Below are positions 12,234-23,855 of a stretch of 64,000 nucleotides of DNA, in pieces. How positions within the stretch are numbered: the first letter of the stretch is position 1; each line of letters opens with the position of its first letter. The notes beneath the pieces are model-generated. The model worked only from the letters and a program-made list of their open reading frames with translations, was not told the DNA's origin and made no database searches. The DNA is from Verpa conica (taxonomy: Eukaryota; Ascomycota; Pezizomycetes; Pezizales; Morchellaceae): positions 310,001 to 374,000 of the forward strand of contig JAUFSD010000020.1 in the NCBI GenBank assembly GCA_033030425.1, written 5' to 3'. Both the position numbers and the translations under genes were made by a program.

Positions 12234-13152
12234 GTTATGAATGTGTGTTAACCTCTATACTACAGGCTTATGAGCATCCCATCAAGATATAGATATTCGG
12301 GTGCTGCCTATAAATCCACAGGACAACCAATAAAAGTGGCCCTGATACCACTAGGGTCATATGCAGCGTGGCAGGAAAGACATATTTAACGAGTTAGAAA
12401 ACAATCCAATCTTATCGGACCCTGTCACTGTTAACAGCCCGTACGACATTGATGATCGGGGGTGGATACCTCATCTTAATACCGGCAGCGATTTGTTTGA
12501 AGCAACTCTAGAGCAGTCCCGCTATAGCTCCAACTCTGGTGACCCTCATTTACGTACACGTAAAAACACATACGGGGCACTGTCGGCGGTCTCTCTTTTG
12601 AAGACTCTGATTTTGTGGTTGCAACCAGGCCGGCCACTTGTTTTCCCTCGAGTTCCTCTGTGTGGATTGGTCTCACCCGCTGCTGTGATATTGAGCTTTG
12701 CGTATATATGCGGTTGGATTTACGGAGGATGTCTCGGGGAATAGATTACGATAAATCGATTCCCTTGCCCTGCACTGCCGACTGTAATACGAGCATGCCC
12801 CAATTCTCGACCCGGTGCTCGGAACATTCAGCTGGGCCACCGAATGGTTCTTGTTGGGGGACTGCAACCTGTCAGCTACATGCACCGCCAATGCGATATG
12901 TGGCCTCACACCTGAAGCCTTAGATTTAACAAGCCACGCTTCAGCAGTTATATTAGGCGGTAAACCCTCGCCCATTACCCACCCCCCCCTTGCTCCTACG
13001 CCCCTTGCGCCCACTCCTAACTCTCTGTCTTTGAGTCCCTTTCGTTAACGATATGTCTACCTCAATGAATCTGTTTTCAATATACAGCGCTGTGGGAGTT
13101 TAGGTTGCACCATCAATCAGGTCATGAATTATCACCCGGTTTCTCCTCGTTA
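12234..13152. other. Interval with one weak open frame
   Basis: An ATG-initiated frame at 12361-12744 (127 codons, plus strand) ends in two hydrophobic stretches and could be a small membrane protein. There is no homology signal, no intron and no paralogue here, so I leave it uncalled. Confidence 0.3.
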
Positions 13153-13157
13153 TTGCC

Positions 13158-13549
13158 TGTTGTAGATGCTTCCTAATAAGGATAGCTGATAGGCGGTTTC
13201 ATATATGAGTCACGTGGTTTTTCCTATTTGCTAGGTTTCAGGATCCAGGTAAAAGGCATACCATATGAGGGTTTAGGGTTTTCTCTTTCGGAGCATATAT
13301 CGATAGATCTCTCTATCTCTTTTAGACAAGCAATTCAGCAGGCTATTACCACATTGCCTGTTGTTTTAACGTGCTAGATTTGGTTGTCTAAAAGAGAGAG
13401 ATCTATCAATATATGCTCCAAAAGAGAGAAAACCCTGAACCATCATGGTACGCGTTTTACCTGGATCCTCAAACCTAGCAAATAGGAAAACACGTGACTC
13501 ATACATGAAACCGCCTATCAGCTATCCTTATTAGAGATCATCTACAACA
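13158..13549. mobile_element. 392-bp foldback element with TG...CA ends and 5-bp target duplication
   Basis: Left arm 13158-13329 and right arm 13384-13549 are near-perfect inverted repeats around a 54-bp loop. The element starts TGTTGTAGATG, ends CATCTACAACA and is flanked by TTGCC at 13153-13157 and 13550-13554. TG...CA ends with a 5-bp duplication are typical of LTR retroelement termini, but the palindromic body is not. Two LTR-like sequences joined head to head, or a large-TIR MITE, are both possible. The string TTGCCTGTTG that spans the left junction recurs in the loop at 13354-13363. No coding capacity. Confidence 0.75.
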
Positions 13550-13554
13550 TTGCC

Positions 13555-16500
13555 TGAGATAAATGTATATAATGTAACTCCTGTAGGACAGCTTGTGCTG
13601 AAGTCAGGCGTCTAGTACGCACTGAGCCAGATCAATACGGGTATCCACTAAAGATTTGGCGCGGAACGCACTCCCAGGTGTTATCCGTTCTAGCTTATGA
13701 CTGATTTCTCACTTATTATTAAGATATATGTGAGAGAATTTTATTAAATCCACCTTGTAAGGATAAGCCATAGAATAAATATAAGATATACTAATACTCA
13801 TAAATGGAGTTATATTGTGTTATTTTGATACTAGTATCCCAGCACCCTGGGTCCTGTAAATGTAAAGTCACTCCATTCCGTACTCGAGTGGGTAGAAAGG
13901 CGAGAAAACAAGGTCTTTCACCAAATACTACCTAGATAGCACAGTACTTTCAGCAACAGTGCTATTGCCTTCCTTAGAATTTAGAATATAAAGTTGTACT
14001 GCTCTCTAACGAACTCTAGTTTGGGATACTATAAATGTAAGCGACGCACGCGTAACAAAAAATGTGAGATTGGTAGTGGTATGAAGCGAGGGCTCTGTGT
14101 GTGGCTAAAGAGAGTATTCAGTAAGTTTATATAAAGTATAATATCTGAAGTCGATAGATAATAGACCTGGAGTGGTATCCATCAATCCATCTACATCTCT
14201 AGTGATGAGATACGGCTATTTGTTATACAAACCCCAGAGTCATCTAGAAACAAAGGGAAGGATTTAGTGCCTCCAACGCATGCTCTCTACCAGAAAATAA
14301 CCTTATGTATTAAACTTGCTTGAAATAAGCGTAGTCAACACATTTACTCAACAACACCAGCCTTGCTTTGCACCGGAGGTGTCCAGCGTTATGGTTAGAG
14401 TTCGTTCGGTATATCTGTCCCATTAATTAGACTCGTCACTACTCCTATCTGTGTTGGGGACATTACCGAGTACCTATAATAGGCATCCGATCGGACAGAC
14501 CCGAGGGTGGTGGTGGTCGTCTTAGGCTCCCCCGCATAACCTCACACGAAGACCACCCGCCACTTAACCCGAGGGATATACAGAATTTAAATACACGAAG
14601 CATACGCTGATAGGTGGGGTTATCATCCTCGTCTACCAAGTTTTATATGATCTGGTTCATAATACCTCCATGGGTATAATTTACAACCTGATTGTCATTT
14701 TACCCCAACATACGAGTCAACCTCTCAAGTACTGTACTTTGTAAGTTTGTATTCCTGCTGTTTGCATTTTCCCCCTTGGATTTATTATTCCTGGTAAGAA
14801 AGAGATATTCTTTGTTAGTTTTCCTGGGTTTTACAATCATACTTCGGGTAATGGGTACAAGGTACAGATGTTCTCTACCCTCACCCCTGTGGCTTGACTC
14901 GCGCTAGCTGAATTTCATAGATATGGAAAGGAGTAACAAGGCCTTTCTCGATGCAGACATTATCTCATGTATAAACCGCCCCCATTTACTCTCTTGATGG
15001 CCTAATAAGATATATTTTAGCTCACTAATCCTACACCATTTCATCCTGTTCAAGTACCCCAGGCAGTGTTTGCAACCATCCGGGGCCGCTGTAATCGTCG
15101 GACTGGACGGACTATGAGCTACAGTCCGTCCCGGGCTGTATTTTCCTGGACTACGGGGGACTATAGGGCCCTGCGGGGCCCTGTGGGTGTTTGCCAAGAG
15201 ATATTTTGCACCATTCTAGGGATAAACGCATATAATATCCGCTAGAAATTACTGCCTAAGCAAGAGTAGGTAGCCGTTTTGGGGTAAATCAACCCTAGCC
15301 CTGAGGTCTTGGCGCCCTGTAGGGCTCTATGCAGTCCATAGTCCCCATTCCTTACGACCTGGACCGCCCCGAAGAGAGGCTGGGACGGACTATAGCGCCG
15401 TAGGGCGTCCGGTCCTAGCCTCAAGACGGACGGACTGCCCCGTTGCAAATACTGGGCTAGTTCCTAACCCTCTAGTATTAATGTACCATTCTCGGCGATT
15501 GATCAGTTCTCGTGGAGCTCTACGAAACCCATAGCAAGTAATGGGCGATGTAGGTTCATTCCAGCAAATCTAGAGCCCTTTATGATATAATATAACTTTC
15601 TATACCACATATGAACTAAAAGGATTGTTAAACCTCTTATGGATAACCTGATCTTGAATTCTTACTACACATAGATGATTATAACCGTCTTTAGCCATCA
15701 ACGTATTACCACCAGGGAACCCTGGCTTAAGCAAGATCCAGTACCTCGTTTCGCCGAACTCCCAGTATAGAGAACGGGCTTAATATCGTTTATTCATCCC
15801 AAATATTCACCTACACGCAACAGACACATGATTAAAGGCAGATACGACCCTGCGCCTCGATGATACCAATCACCATGCCCTCAGAGTATCTTTCTATTTC
15901 TGATACCTCTTTGAGCACCTTCTGGTATCAATAGTCAAGACCTTGAGTTTATTACACTCCCAAGAGGGTCAGGGTTTGGTGGTATTGGAAGAGAGGTTCC
16001 GCGCTCGCGCCCCTGTATACATGCAATCATAAATGGACTAATCATCCTCTCTACTACATATACGATATAGCAGGTTCATCACCGTATATGTACCGGGAAT
16101 CCTGTGGGTCTCTAGTTCTCTCTATCATTGATGTGAGTATTTAACAATCATTTCTGTGTCCTGAAGGTTCGAGAATGACTCTTTCGTGGCTCTGCGAACT
16201 ACTGTATGGTAAGTGACTGACCATACCTTTTGGTACTACAATTTTGAGTTTCCAAAGGTCTCAACTTTAATTAATGGTAGGTAGGCATCGGGCCGGAACA
16301 GGTGTCGTCCAGGAAACCCGCAACCGGGTAACTCATGAGGAGAGGGAGAAGGACATAGCCGAGAGAGGAAACAGACGTAAGAGCGGATATCCCCCCTGTT
16401 AGAGGAAATCTAGATTAGGAAGATGCCTTGAGTAGATGAGTGTTCTCAGCGAGTTGCAGGGATATACAGTAATCAGTCGTGAATGTTGGTTGGCGAGAGA

Positions 16501-18897
16501 GTCATGGTTGACGCGAACGCGATAAAAGTAAATACCTCCTATATTCACTTGACAATGATGGTGCAACAAAATAGATGTTCATCCCGTGGTCTAGTCCGTC
16601 TGATCCGGTGCCAGGTGGGCTCTAACCTAGAGGAGAGAAATATCTTCGCACTCTAGAACCTTCGCGTACGATCCCGTTGCGCTTGTAGGGTGCATCGACT
16701 AATTTCATCGACGCCTCGATATTTTACTTCAGTCTTACTTCTCAGAACCCTCACGTACCCCAATATTCGATGCATGAAACTATATAGGTGGCGATAAAGG
16801 CCCTGCATCAACACCTGACACGCACGCAGTTAACTTACCATTATCGCATATGGTCGATGCATTCCCAATTTGCTTACCAGCACACGTCATGAACCCTATA
16901 TCATTCAAGGCTCTCACCTACGTCTTGAGACACAATAATTGTTTCTCAACCTATAACCCCGCTATCCATGATGAGTGATCGTTTATGTTTGACTCATCAA
17001 GGCTTCTATAGCTCTCTATGTACATCTAATCATACGACCGCTTCCAAAGGTGGCTCTTGCGCGGCCAAAAAGCAACCCGCATTGGGATACCTTGGCGCCA
17101 ATCTTGGCATCGGCGAAAAAAAATGTCGGCAAGACTATATAACCCCTCCCATCCCCCCTCTTCTCTTACCTTTTTTCCTCAGAGACTTCGGTCATAACTA
17201 GAGGTGCGTGCCACTATCAAAGCTCTTAGTAGCTGTAGATAACGGCCGTAAGCGTTGAGAAATCAACGGCTAACTCTAGGGAGCTTGGCTCGTACTAACG
17301 AGCAGCTGTGGGGTTCTGGGGGCTCAATTTACTTTCTGGCTGCCATGCGAGGAGTTTTTTGAGCATTGTAGTTTTTCCTTCTAAATTATGCTAGTTTTGT
17401 ACTTTTCTTGATTTGTAAATTCTGTCTAGTTTGTATTTTATTCGGTTTGATCGTATTTAATATTTATTTTTTGAATTATGAATCTTTAAATCCATTCAAA
17501 TCAGTTTTTATTTTCTATTTATCGTTTTCCCGTCTTTCTTGTTGATCAACCAGCCACATGCCACCCCATCGGTCTCTGAATACAGGGGCAACCTACTCCA
17601 GTATTGTATCTACTTGCTGGACACCTTGTACTTTTTCGTTATCCTTTCCCTTTCCGAACATTCATTAAATAATGTTCATGAATCTTCTTTGAAGCGGGCG
17701 CGACTAAGATATGAATGAGGTTTAACCTAAAACGCACAAAGGGTGTCCAATAACCCGTGGCAGCTGGGGGCTCTAACGGCCAAGAGTAACAGTGGAGCTT
17801 GAACATGGGGTACACACAGCCTCAGCGGCCAATGTATAAGATGTCCTCTGCTGGCATCCTCCCAGTTCACCACTAAACCACCAGTAGCCCAAGACCCATA
17901 GAATTATCTACGCATATCGAACCACTGCAGTGCCCACCAGGCTGATAGTCGATAAGCATATTTCTTTTCTAAGGTATACATGCCTTAAACCGTCTATACA
18001 AGAGGAAGGAGCAGCTATGTAAGCGAATTCAAGACAAAAGAACCACCGCTACGCATGACAGATGCCCAGGGTGACGAGTAAATGTAAGAAGCATCTAATC
18101 TTATCTAGATGTGGTCACGTGATTCAAGACACATATCCAGCGGTAATACCACCTCCCCACAGCCACGCCCACTAAACAGCAGGGGTTTACTTTTTATTTT
18201 TTATTTTGTTTATTATACTTTAATTTCATCCTTGTCTAAATTATTGTATTTTAAGATATTTTAGATCCACCTCCCCTAATATTTTCTGATTACGTTGTAT
18301 TTTATTATTTTTTATTTTCCTTAATATAATTCGAACACACTGGTCCTTTGCCCATCAATCTTTGTAAAATGGTGGTATACTGAAGAGCTGTATCTAGGCG
18401 TTGAAATTGTTACAAACTCTCCTTCCCTATTCTGTATACCGCCCGGGTGCCCCCACTAGATATCCGAGTGACTTGTTTAACCTGGCCTGATATCGACAGG
18501 TAACATGAATAGAATGATCAAAACACCATGATTGATACAATTACACCAGCAACTACCCGAGTAGCACCACTCAAATTATGATCTATCATTACAGCCGTAC
18601 TACAATGTCTACTTCTAATAATTACATTACATAGCAGGAGCTCCTACTTCGAAACGGATGTTCAAACTCATAGAAAGACAGAGGAGTACGCGCCTCGGTC
18701 TAAAGTCTTTGTGAGTGGGATTGGGATTTCGGACCTATATACCATGAGAAGATCATAATTATTTTTTGATAGGTACAGTACAATAATGTTTTAAATTTTT
18801 TATATGTAAGCAGAGCAAGAGATGAACTTTTATGGAGTGGAGAAGTAATCGGGTATATACGCTAGCTACAAACCATCAGTATAGATTGGAATTTTTA
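13555..18897. other. 5.3-kb gene-free region
   Basis: I find no supportable gene. Frames are short and without recognised motifs. Strongly AT-rich blocks lie at about 17370-17530 and 18180-18340. A GC-rich block with terminal inverted repeats lies at about 15064-15454 and is listed separately. The region looks like decayed intergenic or transposon-derived DNA. Confidence 0.5.
15064..15454. repeat. Possible 391-bp TIR element with GC-rich interior
   Basis: The left end reads CAGTGTTTGCAAC; the right end, read in reverse, is CAGTATTTGCAAC. The interior contains several copies of short motifs such as GGACGGACTAT, GTCCGTCC and GGGACTATAG, more GC-rich than the surroundings. The CAGTG start is compatible with a hAT-type MITE, but I could not find a matching 8-bp flanking duplication, so confidence is limited. 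Confidence 0.45.
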
Positions 18898-18899
18898 CC

Positions 18900-20227
18900 C
18901 TAACCCTGAGCCCTCCCCCACCCTGCTTTGACGTCCTCCGGTACTCCACCCTGGCAGTCCGTATTAATCTCCAAGATCTTCAAGTCATTACTGAGCTTCT
19001 CCCTCACCAACGCATACCTTCCCTCCTTCCTCCTTACAACCTCTGTCAATAGCTCCAGTAGGCGAATAAGCCCTCTCAAAGTATTCTCCTTCTCCACAGC
19101 CCACTTATCGATCTGTCCTCCTTGCAACATATCTATCTCTTTCACACTAGTAAAACCCACATCGTCCTCCCAATGACCAGCACACAGTACCCTTGTTCTC
19201 GAAAACCACATTTGATCCACACTAATCCCCTCCAGGTCTTTCCCCATACGCCCGGTCTTAATCTCGAGCAGCTGCGACGAGGGCACAAACTTGCCATTGA
19301 TACGAACGTTGTATCCCGTTGGTGTCAATTTAGGATTAATTGTCTTCATCGTCTTATACGGCGGCCCTTTATATTTTTCCCTATTGGCCGGATTGGGGGG
19401 ATACCCCGGAATGTAACCCTCCACCTTGAACCTCACCACCAACTTCAACCCACCGAGCGTATACGTCACGGCACGGTGATGCCACAAACTACCCCGCGAA
19501 TCCTTCGCAGGCTTCGTAAAAACCTTCTCGAACTCCCTCCCATACCCCCGAAACCTGTCCACCACATCCATCTGCGTGGCGTGCCAGGAGAAGAACATGA
19601 CCGTTTTACCAACAACCTCGATATTGATCCGGAAAGGCTCAGCATTCTTGGTTGCTTCTTGTTTAGTTTTGTTTTTCGCTGGGTCTAGGAATGTTCTTAG
19701 GACTCGTAGGTTCCGTCGGTCGGATATGATATCGATTGCAGAGAGGTCGAACGTCGGTTTCGTGATTGCGAGTGCACGGAAGAAAGGCTCGAGTGGGCAG
19801 TGTGGGAAGACAGAGCGAACGGGATCAGAGTCGTAGGAGCCATTGTCGGCAGGCACCTTTGCCGGGATTTCCGGTGGAGACCAGATCGGTGGACAACCTG
19901 AGCACAGTTTGGGTAGGGATGTTAGATTGTCTAGCCGGGACGCCGGGAAAAAGTAGGATACATACCTGGAATGATGATGGTCCCTTTGTCACCTGGCAAG
20001 AAGTCATAGGAGGTGAGGGTTGTGAAGTTTTTCTGCTCGATGGATTGATCGGGGGTGGGGGTGATATCACCGAGACGGATTGTGGCTATCAAGGTAGACG
20101 TATCTCGATATAGAGCGGCGTTTGGAGACGTAGTAGGAGGCATTTCAAGTAATTGGAGTATGTTAATGGTGTTGTGAAGACGCTGTGGTGCTTTAGATGA
20201 AATCGTGTTTGGCGGGGTCATATGCAT
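18900..20227 (-). CDS. Conserved fungal protein, family often annotated 'geranylgeranyl pyrophosphate synthetase'
   Basis: Exons are 20227-19966 and 19897-18900. The intron at 19898-19965 (68 nt, GTATGT...CTCAG) joins GTIIIPG to CPPIWSPPEIPAKVP in frame. Family hallmarks are the TLTSYDFLPG-IIIPG lead, YDSDPVRSVFPHCPLEPFFRAL, FRGYGREFE, HHRAVTYTLGGLKLVVRF, SSQLLEIKTGRMGK and MWFSRTRVLCAGHW. I see no DDxxD prenyl-synthase motif, so the common database name is not supported by the sequence, and the biochemical role is unknown. The start could be 20227 (MHMTPPN), 20221 or the later Met at 20143; I chose the longest ATG frame. It appears intact, about 419 residues. The stop codon lies inside a GGGTTAGGG motif (18898-18906). 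Confidence 0.75.
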
Positions 20228-20969
20228 ATTAGACTTGGCGGGCGCCTGAAAACAGGGCAAGGGTTAGAACGGGGGATTATCAATTACATAACGTGGTATG
20301 TCTCATCAATATCATTCAGCTCATACCAACAGTTAGTACTGGGGAGATAGTTGCTCTTGGGAATACTTTTTTTATCGTGATTTTATTAACTAAGGTTGTC
20401 AGAATTTAACTACAGAACGCATCTTGTATTTTTCAGCTACGGCGACAAGGAGTGCTGTTGACGAGATCACGAACATGGTCTTGACTCGACTAGATCATAT
20501 TCCGGGATATATCCGTCAATAATATTCGTTATTCTCTCCTGGGTCCGCTAGCCCAGCTCGGACCTCCGTTTTTTGCATTCCGGTCGGTCGAATTTGGTCA
20601 CAAGAGTAAGTACCCCTGGAGACACATGTATATGCTTTCTATCACTGAGCATTCCCTCCCGCCTTGATGACCTTGGTAATAGGTAAGTGGTCCATTTAAT
20701 GCGATCAATTACTCTCTCAATAATGCGTAGTTCGATATCCCTACAGCCAAACAAACAATACGTATTTGATCTACGCCTGCAAATACACCTAGCCTGGGAG
20801 CACTACAAAGTCGATTCTAACAAGTATGTTATTTAATCTGATCTATATATCGCAACACAAATCCTCGTTCCTTAGACTACCCCGGAATTCTCAACTAACT
20901 CGACATGCCCCCCTATTTTCTTCTTAGTAAATGCCAAGCGCCACCGGGTATCATGCCATTGGACATATT
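20228..20969. other. Interval between the conserved gene and lectin-BTB copy A
   Basis: Nothing recognised. It should hold the promoter of the 18900-20227 gene and the 3' flank of copy A, both on the minus strand. Confidence 0.4.
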
Positions 20970-22358
20970 CTAAGATAATGTAACTCTGAGGAGGTCGCAA
21001 CCCAAGGCTGGGCACTCCAACATAATAAACTCCATGTCCTCGCGCCTAGACACGAAAAGCTGCTTCAGTAAAATCCCCAACTGCTTCTTGAAGTCCTTCA
21101 TATCATCCTCCTCTTCCCACTCAGATATGGACCACCCTATCTCATGCGCCTCTTTCAAGAAATGTACAACATCAATTCCCTTGAGTCCTTTCAACACATA
21201 GATCAAACTCTTCTTGGCTGCACTAACCAGCCCTTGACAATCATACTTGAACGCGAGAGCGTATACACGGGCATGAAAAATGCCTTCACTGAGTTCAATG
21301 GGTGGGGTGCTCTGGTCGTTGTCTGTTCCTTCACCAGTCTGGAAGGTATAGGTGTACCTCCCATCGAATAGGAACTGGATCAGTGCAGAGACAACGTCCG
21401 GCTCGTCCTCTGGCATGGTGACCTTCTTCTCAGATGCCTCAATAAAGTCCCCTTTCAGGGCCGCACGAAAGAATTGCAATCGGCAAAGTATATCTTCATA
21501 TACATGGAACACAATACCCTCTGACCCTACATGCAAGGTGACAATCTGGGAGATTAAGGTCCTTGATAACATCAGCTACTGATAACAAGTGTAAAGCCAA
21601 GGGTACCTACTGCGCGAACTTTGAAAGGCCAGCTGGGACGGATGAACTGATGCCTGTAGTTCCCCGCTCATATATCACCGCTTCTGGCGGACCTGCTACG
21701 GCTGGCTTTGCCACAGCTGGGTATTCAGCAAAGACCGCCTCGAGTTGAGAAATCGCGGGGGGGTCCCTGGGATTGAGCCGGGTGAGCTTTATTCTGATCG
21801 GAGAAATTGGATGTATACCAGCTGCCGTTGAGGTACAGTAGGCCCATCTGGAGGCCCACAGCCCCTTCCACCAAGCTTGCCCCGTCCCAACAGAATTTCG
21901 TTGCGTTGATCGTTTCGCCGTAGGGGCCCCAGGACCTCCCTAGACTGCCAATGAGCATATATTCTCTTAGAACGGTAGAAGACATACCCTCGCTATCAAA
22001 GAAAGTCAGATTATTAACGAAACCGGCTTGTTGCTGCCCTTCGATCTTTGTGATGAACTCGCCAGGCTCCAACACTATTTCATCCACAGTACCGGTACCT
22101 GATCCATATTTGATTGCTGTTCCCTGTCCCCGATAGTGAATCTATAGAAATAGGGCCCTGATTAGTTGAGTCCGGGACAGTGTGGCTGATGTGTCTTACC
22201 GTCAATGAAATGACATAGGGACTGTGTTCTACTACGATTCGGCTAATCGCCGCAGTCTCAATATTTGCGATGGCCGACCGACCACTAAAGCGTGTCCCAA
22301 ATGGGTTACCCTGGGTGTCGGTAGTAACAAGGAGGCGAGATGATGCTTTTGTTGCCAT
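20970..22358 (-). CDS. Jacalin-like lectin-BTB/POZ fusion protein, copy A (intact)
   Basis: Four exons: 22358-22200, 22141-21819, 21766-21611, 21561-20970. Total 1230 nt, 409 residues. Introns of 58, 52 and 49 nt start GTAAGA, GTATAC and GTAGGT. Residues about 8-165 form a jacalin-like beta-prism repeat: RFSGRSAIANIETAAISRI, HYRGQGTAIKYGSGTG, VDEIVLEPGEFITKIEG, WGPYG and MGLLYLNGSW. A variable linker ends in VPAGLSKFAQ. From residue about 218 a BTB domain follows: IVTLHVGSEGIVFHVYEDIL, FFRAALKGDF, MPEDEPDVVSALIQFLFDG, then ARVYALAFKYDCQGL. Unspliced, the lectin frame ends in a stop at 21607-21609 and BTB seems to start at 21572. The third intron removes that stop and keeps frame. Jacalin domains bind glycans; BTB domains dimerise and recruit partners such as cullin 3. 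The fused role is inference. Confidence 0.8.
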
Positions 22359-22527
22359 TGTTGCTAGTGGTTATACTCCAGGTGGGGCGTGTGTATTGCG
22401 GGGTAACGCCGGCCTTTGCCGGCGGTCGGTAGGGTTACAAATAAACAATTGCTTATTCAGCAGTGAATACCAACTAAACTCGGTTAGCTAAGTGCATCCG
22501 AGCGGTAAATATCCTTAATATCTATAA

Positions 22528-22538
22528 CCCTAGCCCAC
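22528..22538 (-). promoter_or_regulatory. Telobox-like motif upstream of copy A (one mismatch)
   Basis: CCCTAGCCCAC on the plus strand, 170 bp upstream of the copy A start. It occupies the same place as CCCTAACCCAC upstream of copies B and C. In fungi and plants such boxes are bound by TRF/Tbf1-type Myb proteins. A MITE starts 14 bp further upstream. Confidence 0.5.
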
Positions 22539-22551
22539 ATAAAGATACATA

Positions 22552-22713
22552 CAGTAGACTTCCACTATAAGAATACACTTGGGACCGAGATTTCATATTC
22601 TTATAGACCACTTATTCTTATTATAGCACATGCATATAACCTACCTAAACCGACTATGGGACCGGTGTACCGTGTTCTTATAGAGCGTTTATTTTTATAA
22701 CGGCAGTGTACTG
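22552..22713. mobile_element. 162-bp TA-flanked MITE (pogo-like ends)
   Basis: The left end is CAGTAGACTTCCACTATAAG and the reversed right end is CAGTACACTGCCGTTATAA. It is flanked by TA at 22550-22551 and 22714-22715. CAGTA ends with TA duplications are usual for pogo/Fot-type elements. There is no coding capacity. The ends have diverged, so the insertion is not recent. It lies in the promoter flank of copy A. Confidence 0.65.
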
Positions 22714-23855
22714 TATAGCCTCTTCCCAGAAGTTTGTTTCTTGAGATGTACCCGAAGCGGTCTATTCATTTTATCTGCTCTGGAACTAGGTTAATTTAGT
22801 TTCATGTTTTTGCGTTACAGTATGTACTAGTAAGCTCGTCATCAACACTGAGTCAGCAGCTTCCTTGGCGTCCCATTAGGCGCAAGAAGATTGTTTTATG
22901 ATTAATAACACCCTTTTCAGCTACGTCTCTATAAAACATTGTGCCTTGGTACCATGAATGCCCTGAGGTGACTCTAACAAGTTTAAACGCTCCCGCTCTG
23001 ACGACTAATGAACACCCCATATTACGTTCCTCCACCGGCGGATCTTACTAGCTCAATGTAGGGGCCGATTAGTCAGCATCTGATAAGACTATCAGATGGC
23101 CTGATGAGACTAGTAGTTTAGTATAAGTAGGTCGAGGGGATAGCTCCTCGACAAGACATCATCAATAATAATACTTGTTAGCTCATTCCTATATCGAAGT
23201 CCTCGAACTTGGGAGACCTCCTATAAGTAGTTCACTAGAGTGTCGATGGAATGTTAGGGTAACACTAACTTACAACCTCCTGAGATACCTATGGCGAATT
23301 CCTTAGCTTGTGATCAGGGCTCCATAAGGATGAGTATAGGACAACGTTAGCTAATGGCCGATCGTCTAGATTATAGAGATTTATATCAGAACAGGGGTTA
23401 TATCCTATCTACAGCATTACTAGTTGGTTAAAAACGAGCGCTTGTGTGATGATGAACGGTGTGAGCGGTGGACGACCGAGTTTCCGGCGAGAATCCCAGA
23501 TCCAACTTTAGTTAGTAGTTATAGAGAAGACTTGAACGCTCATCATTTCTTGTGCGGTATCTAGCTGATTCAATCACCCCGAAATCTCACGTCTGAGGTA
23601 CATGTTTGGCCTTAGAATGTATCAGATGGTCTTTCTCTGATATACGATATTACATAATCCGGACTTGCTGGTGTAGTTAGACCACTGAGGAACTCTCTAA
23701 TGATAGATTTCAGATACTAGATTCATTCTCGGATATATAAGAAAGCATTTTCCCCAGTGCGCTAACCTGTCAAAAGGCCGACACCCCCCTAGTCCAACCA
23801 CCCAGATATCTACCACAGGTCCTATTCAGCTCGCAACGTGACTATCTAGCCGATA
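22714..23855. other. Interval between lectin-BTB copies A and B
   Basis: No gene recognised; only short frames (for example 22853-23035 minus). It is the upstream flank of copy A and the 3' flank of copy B. Confidence 0.4.

Noticed and set aside
12361..12744. 127-codon ATG frame with hydrophobic tail
   Set aside because: Open on both strands in part, no family resemblance, and no support from context.
19100..19856. True prenyl diphosphate synthase
   Set aside because: No DDxxD motifs; the database name of this family is not supported by the sequence.
20970..21609. Lectin and BTB as two separate genes
   Set aside because: The gap of 34-53 bp, the conserved intron borders and the exact frame in copies A and C favour one spliced gene. 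It remains possible until RNA is seen.
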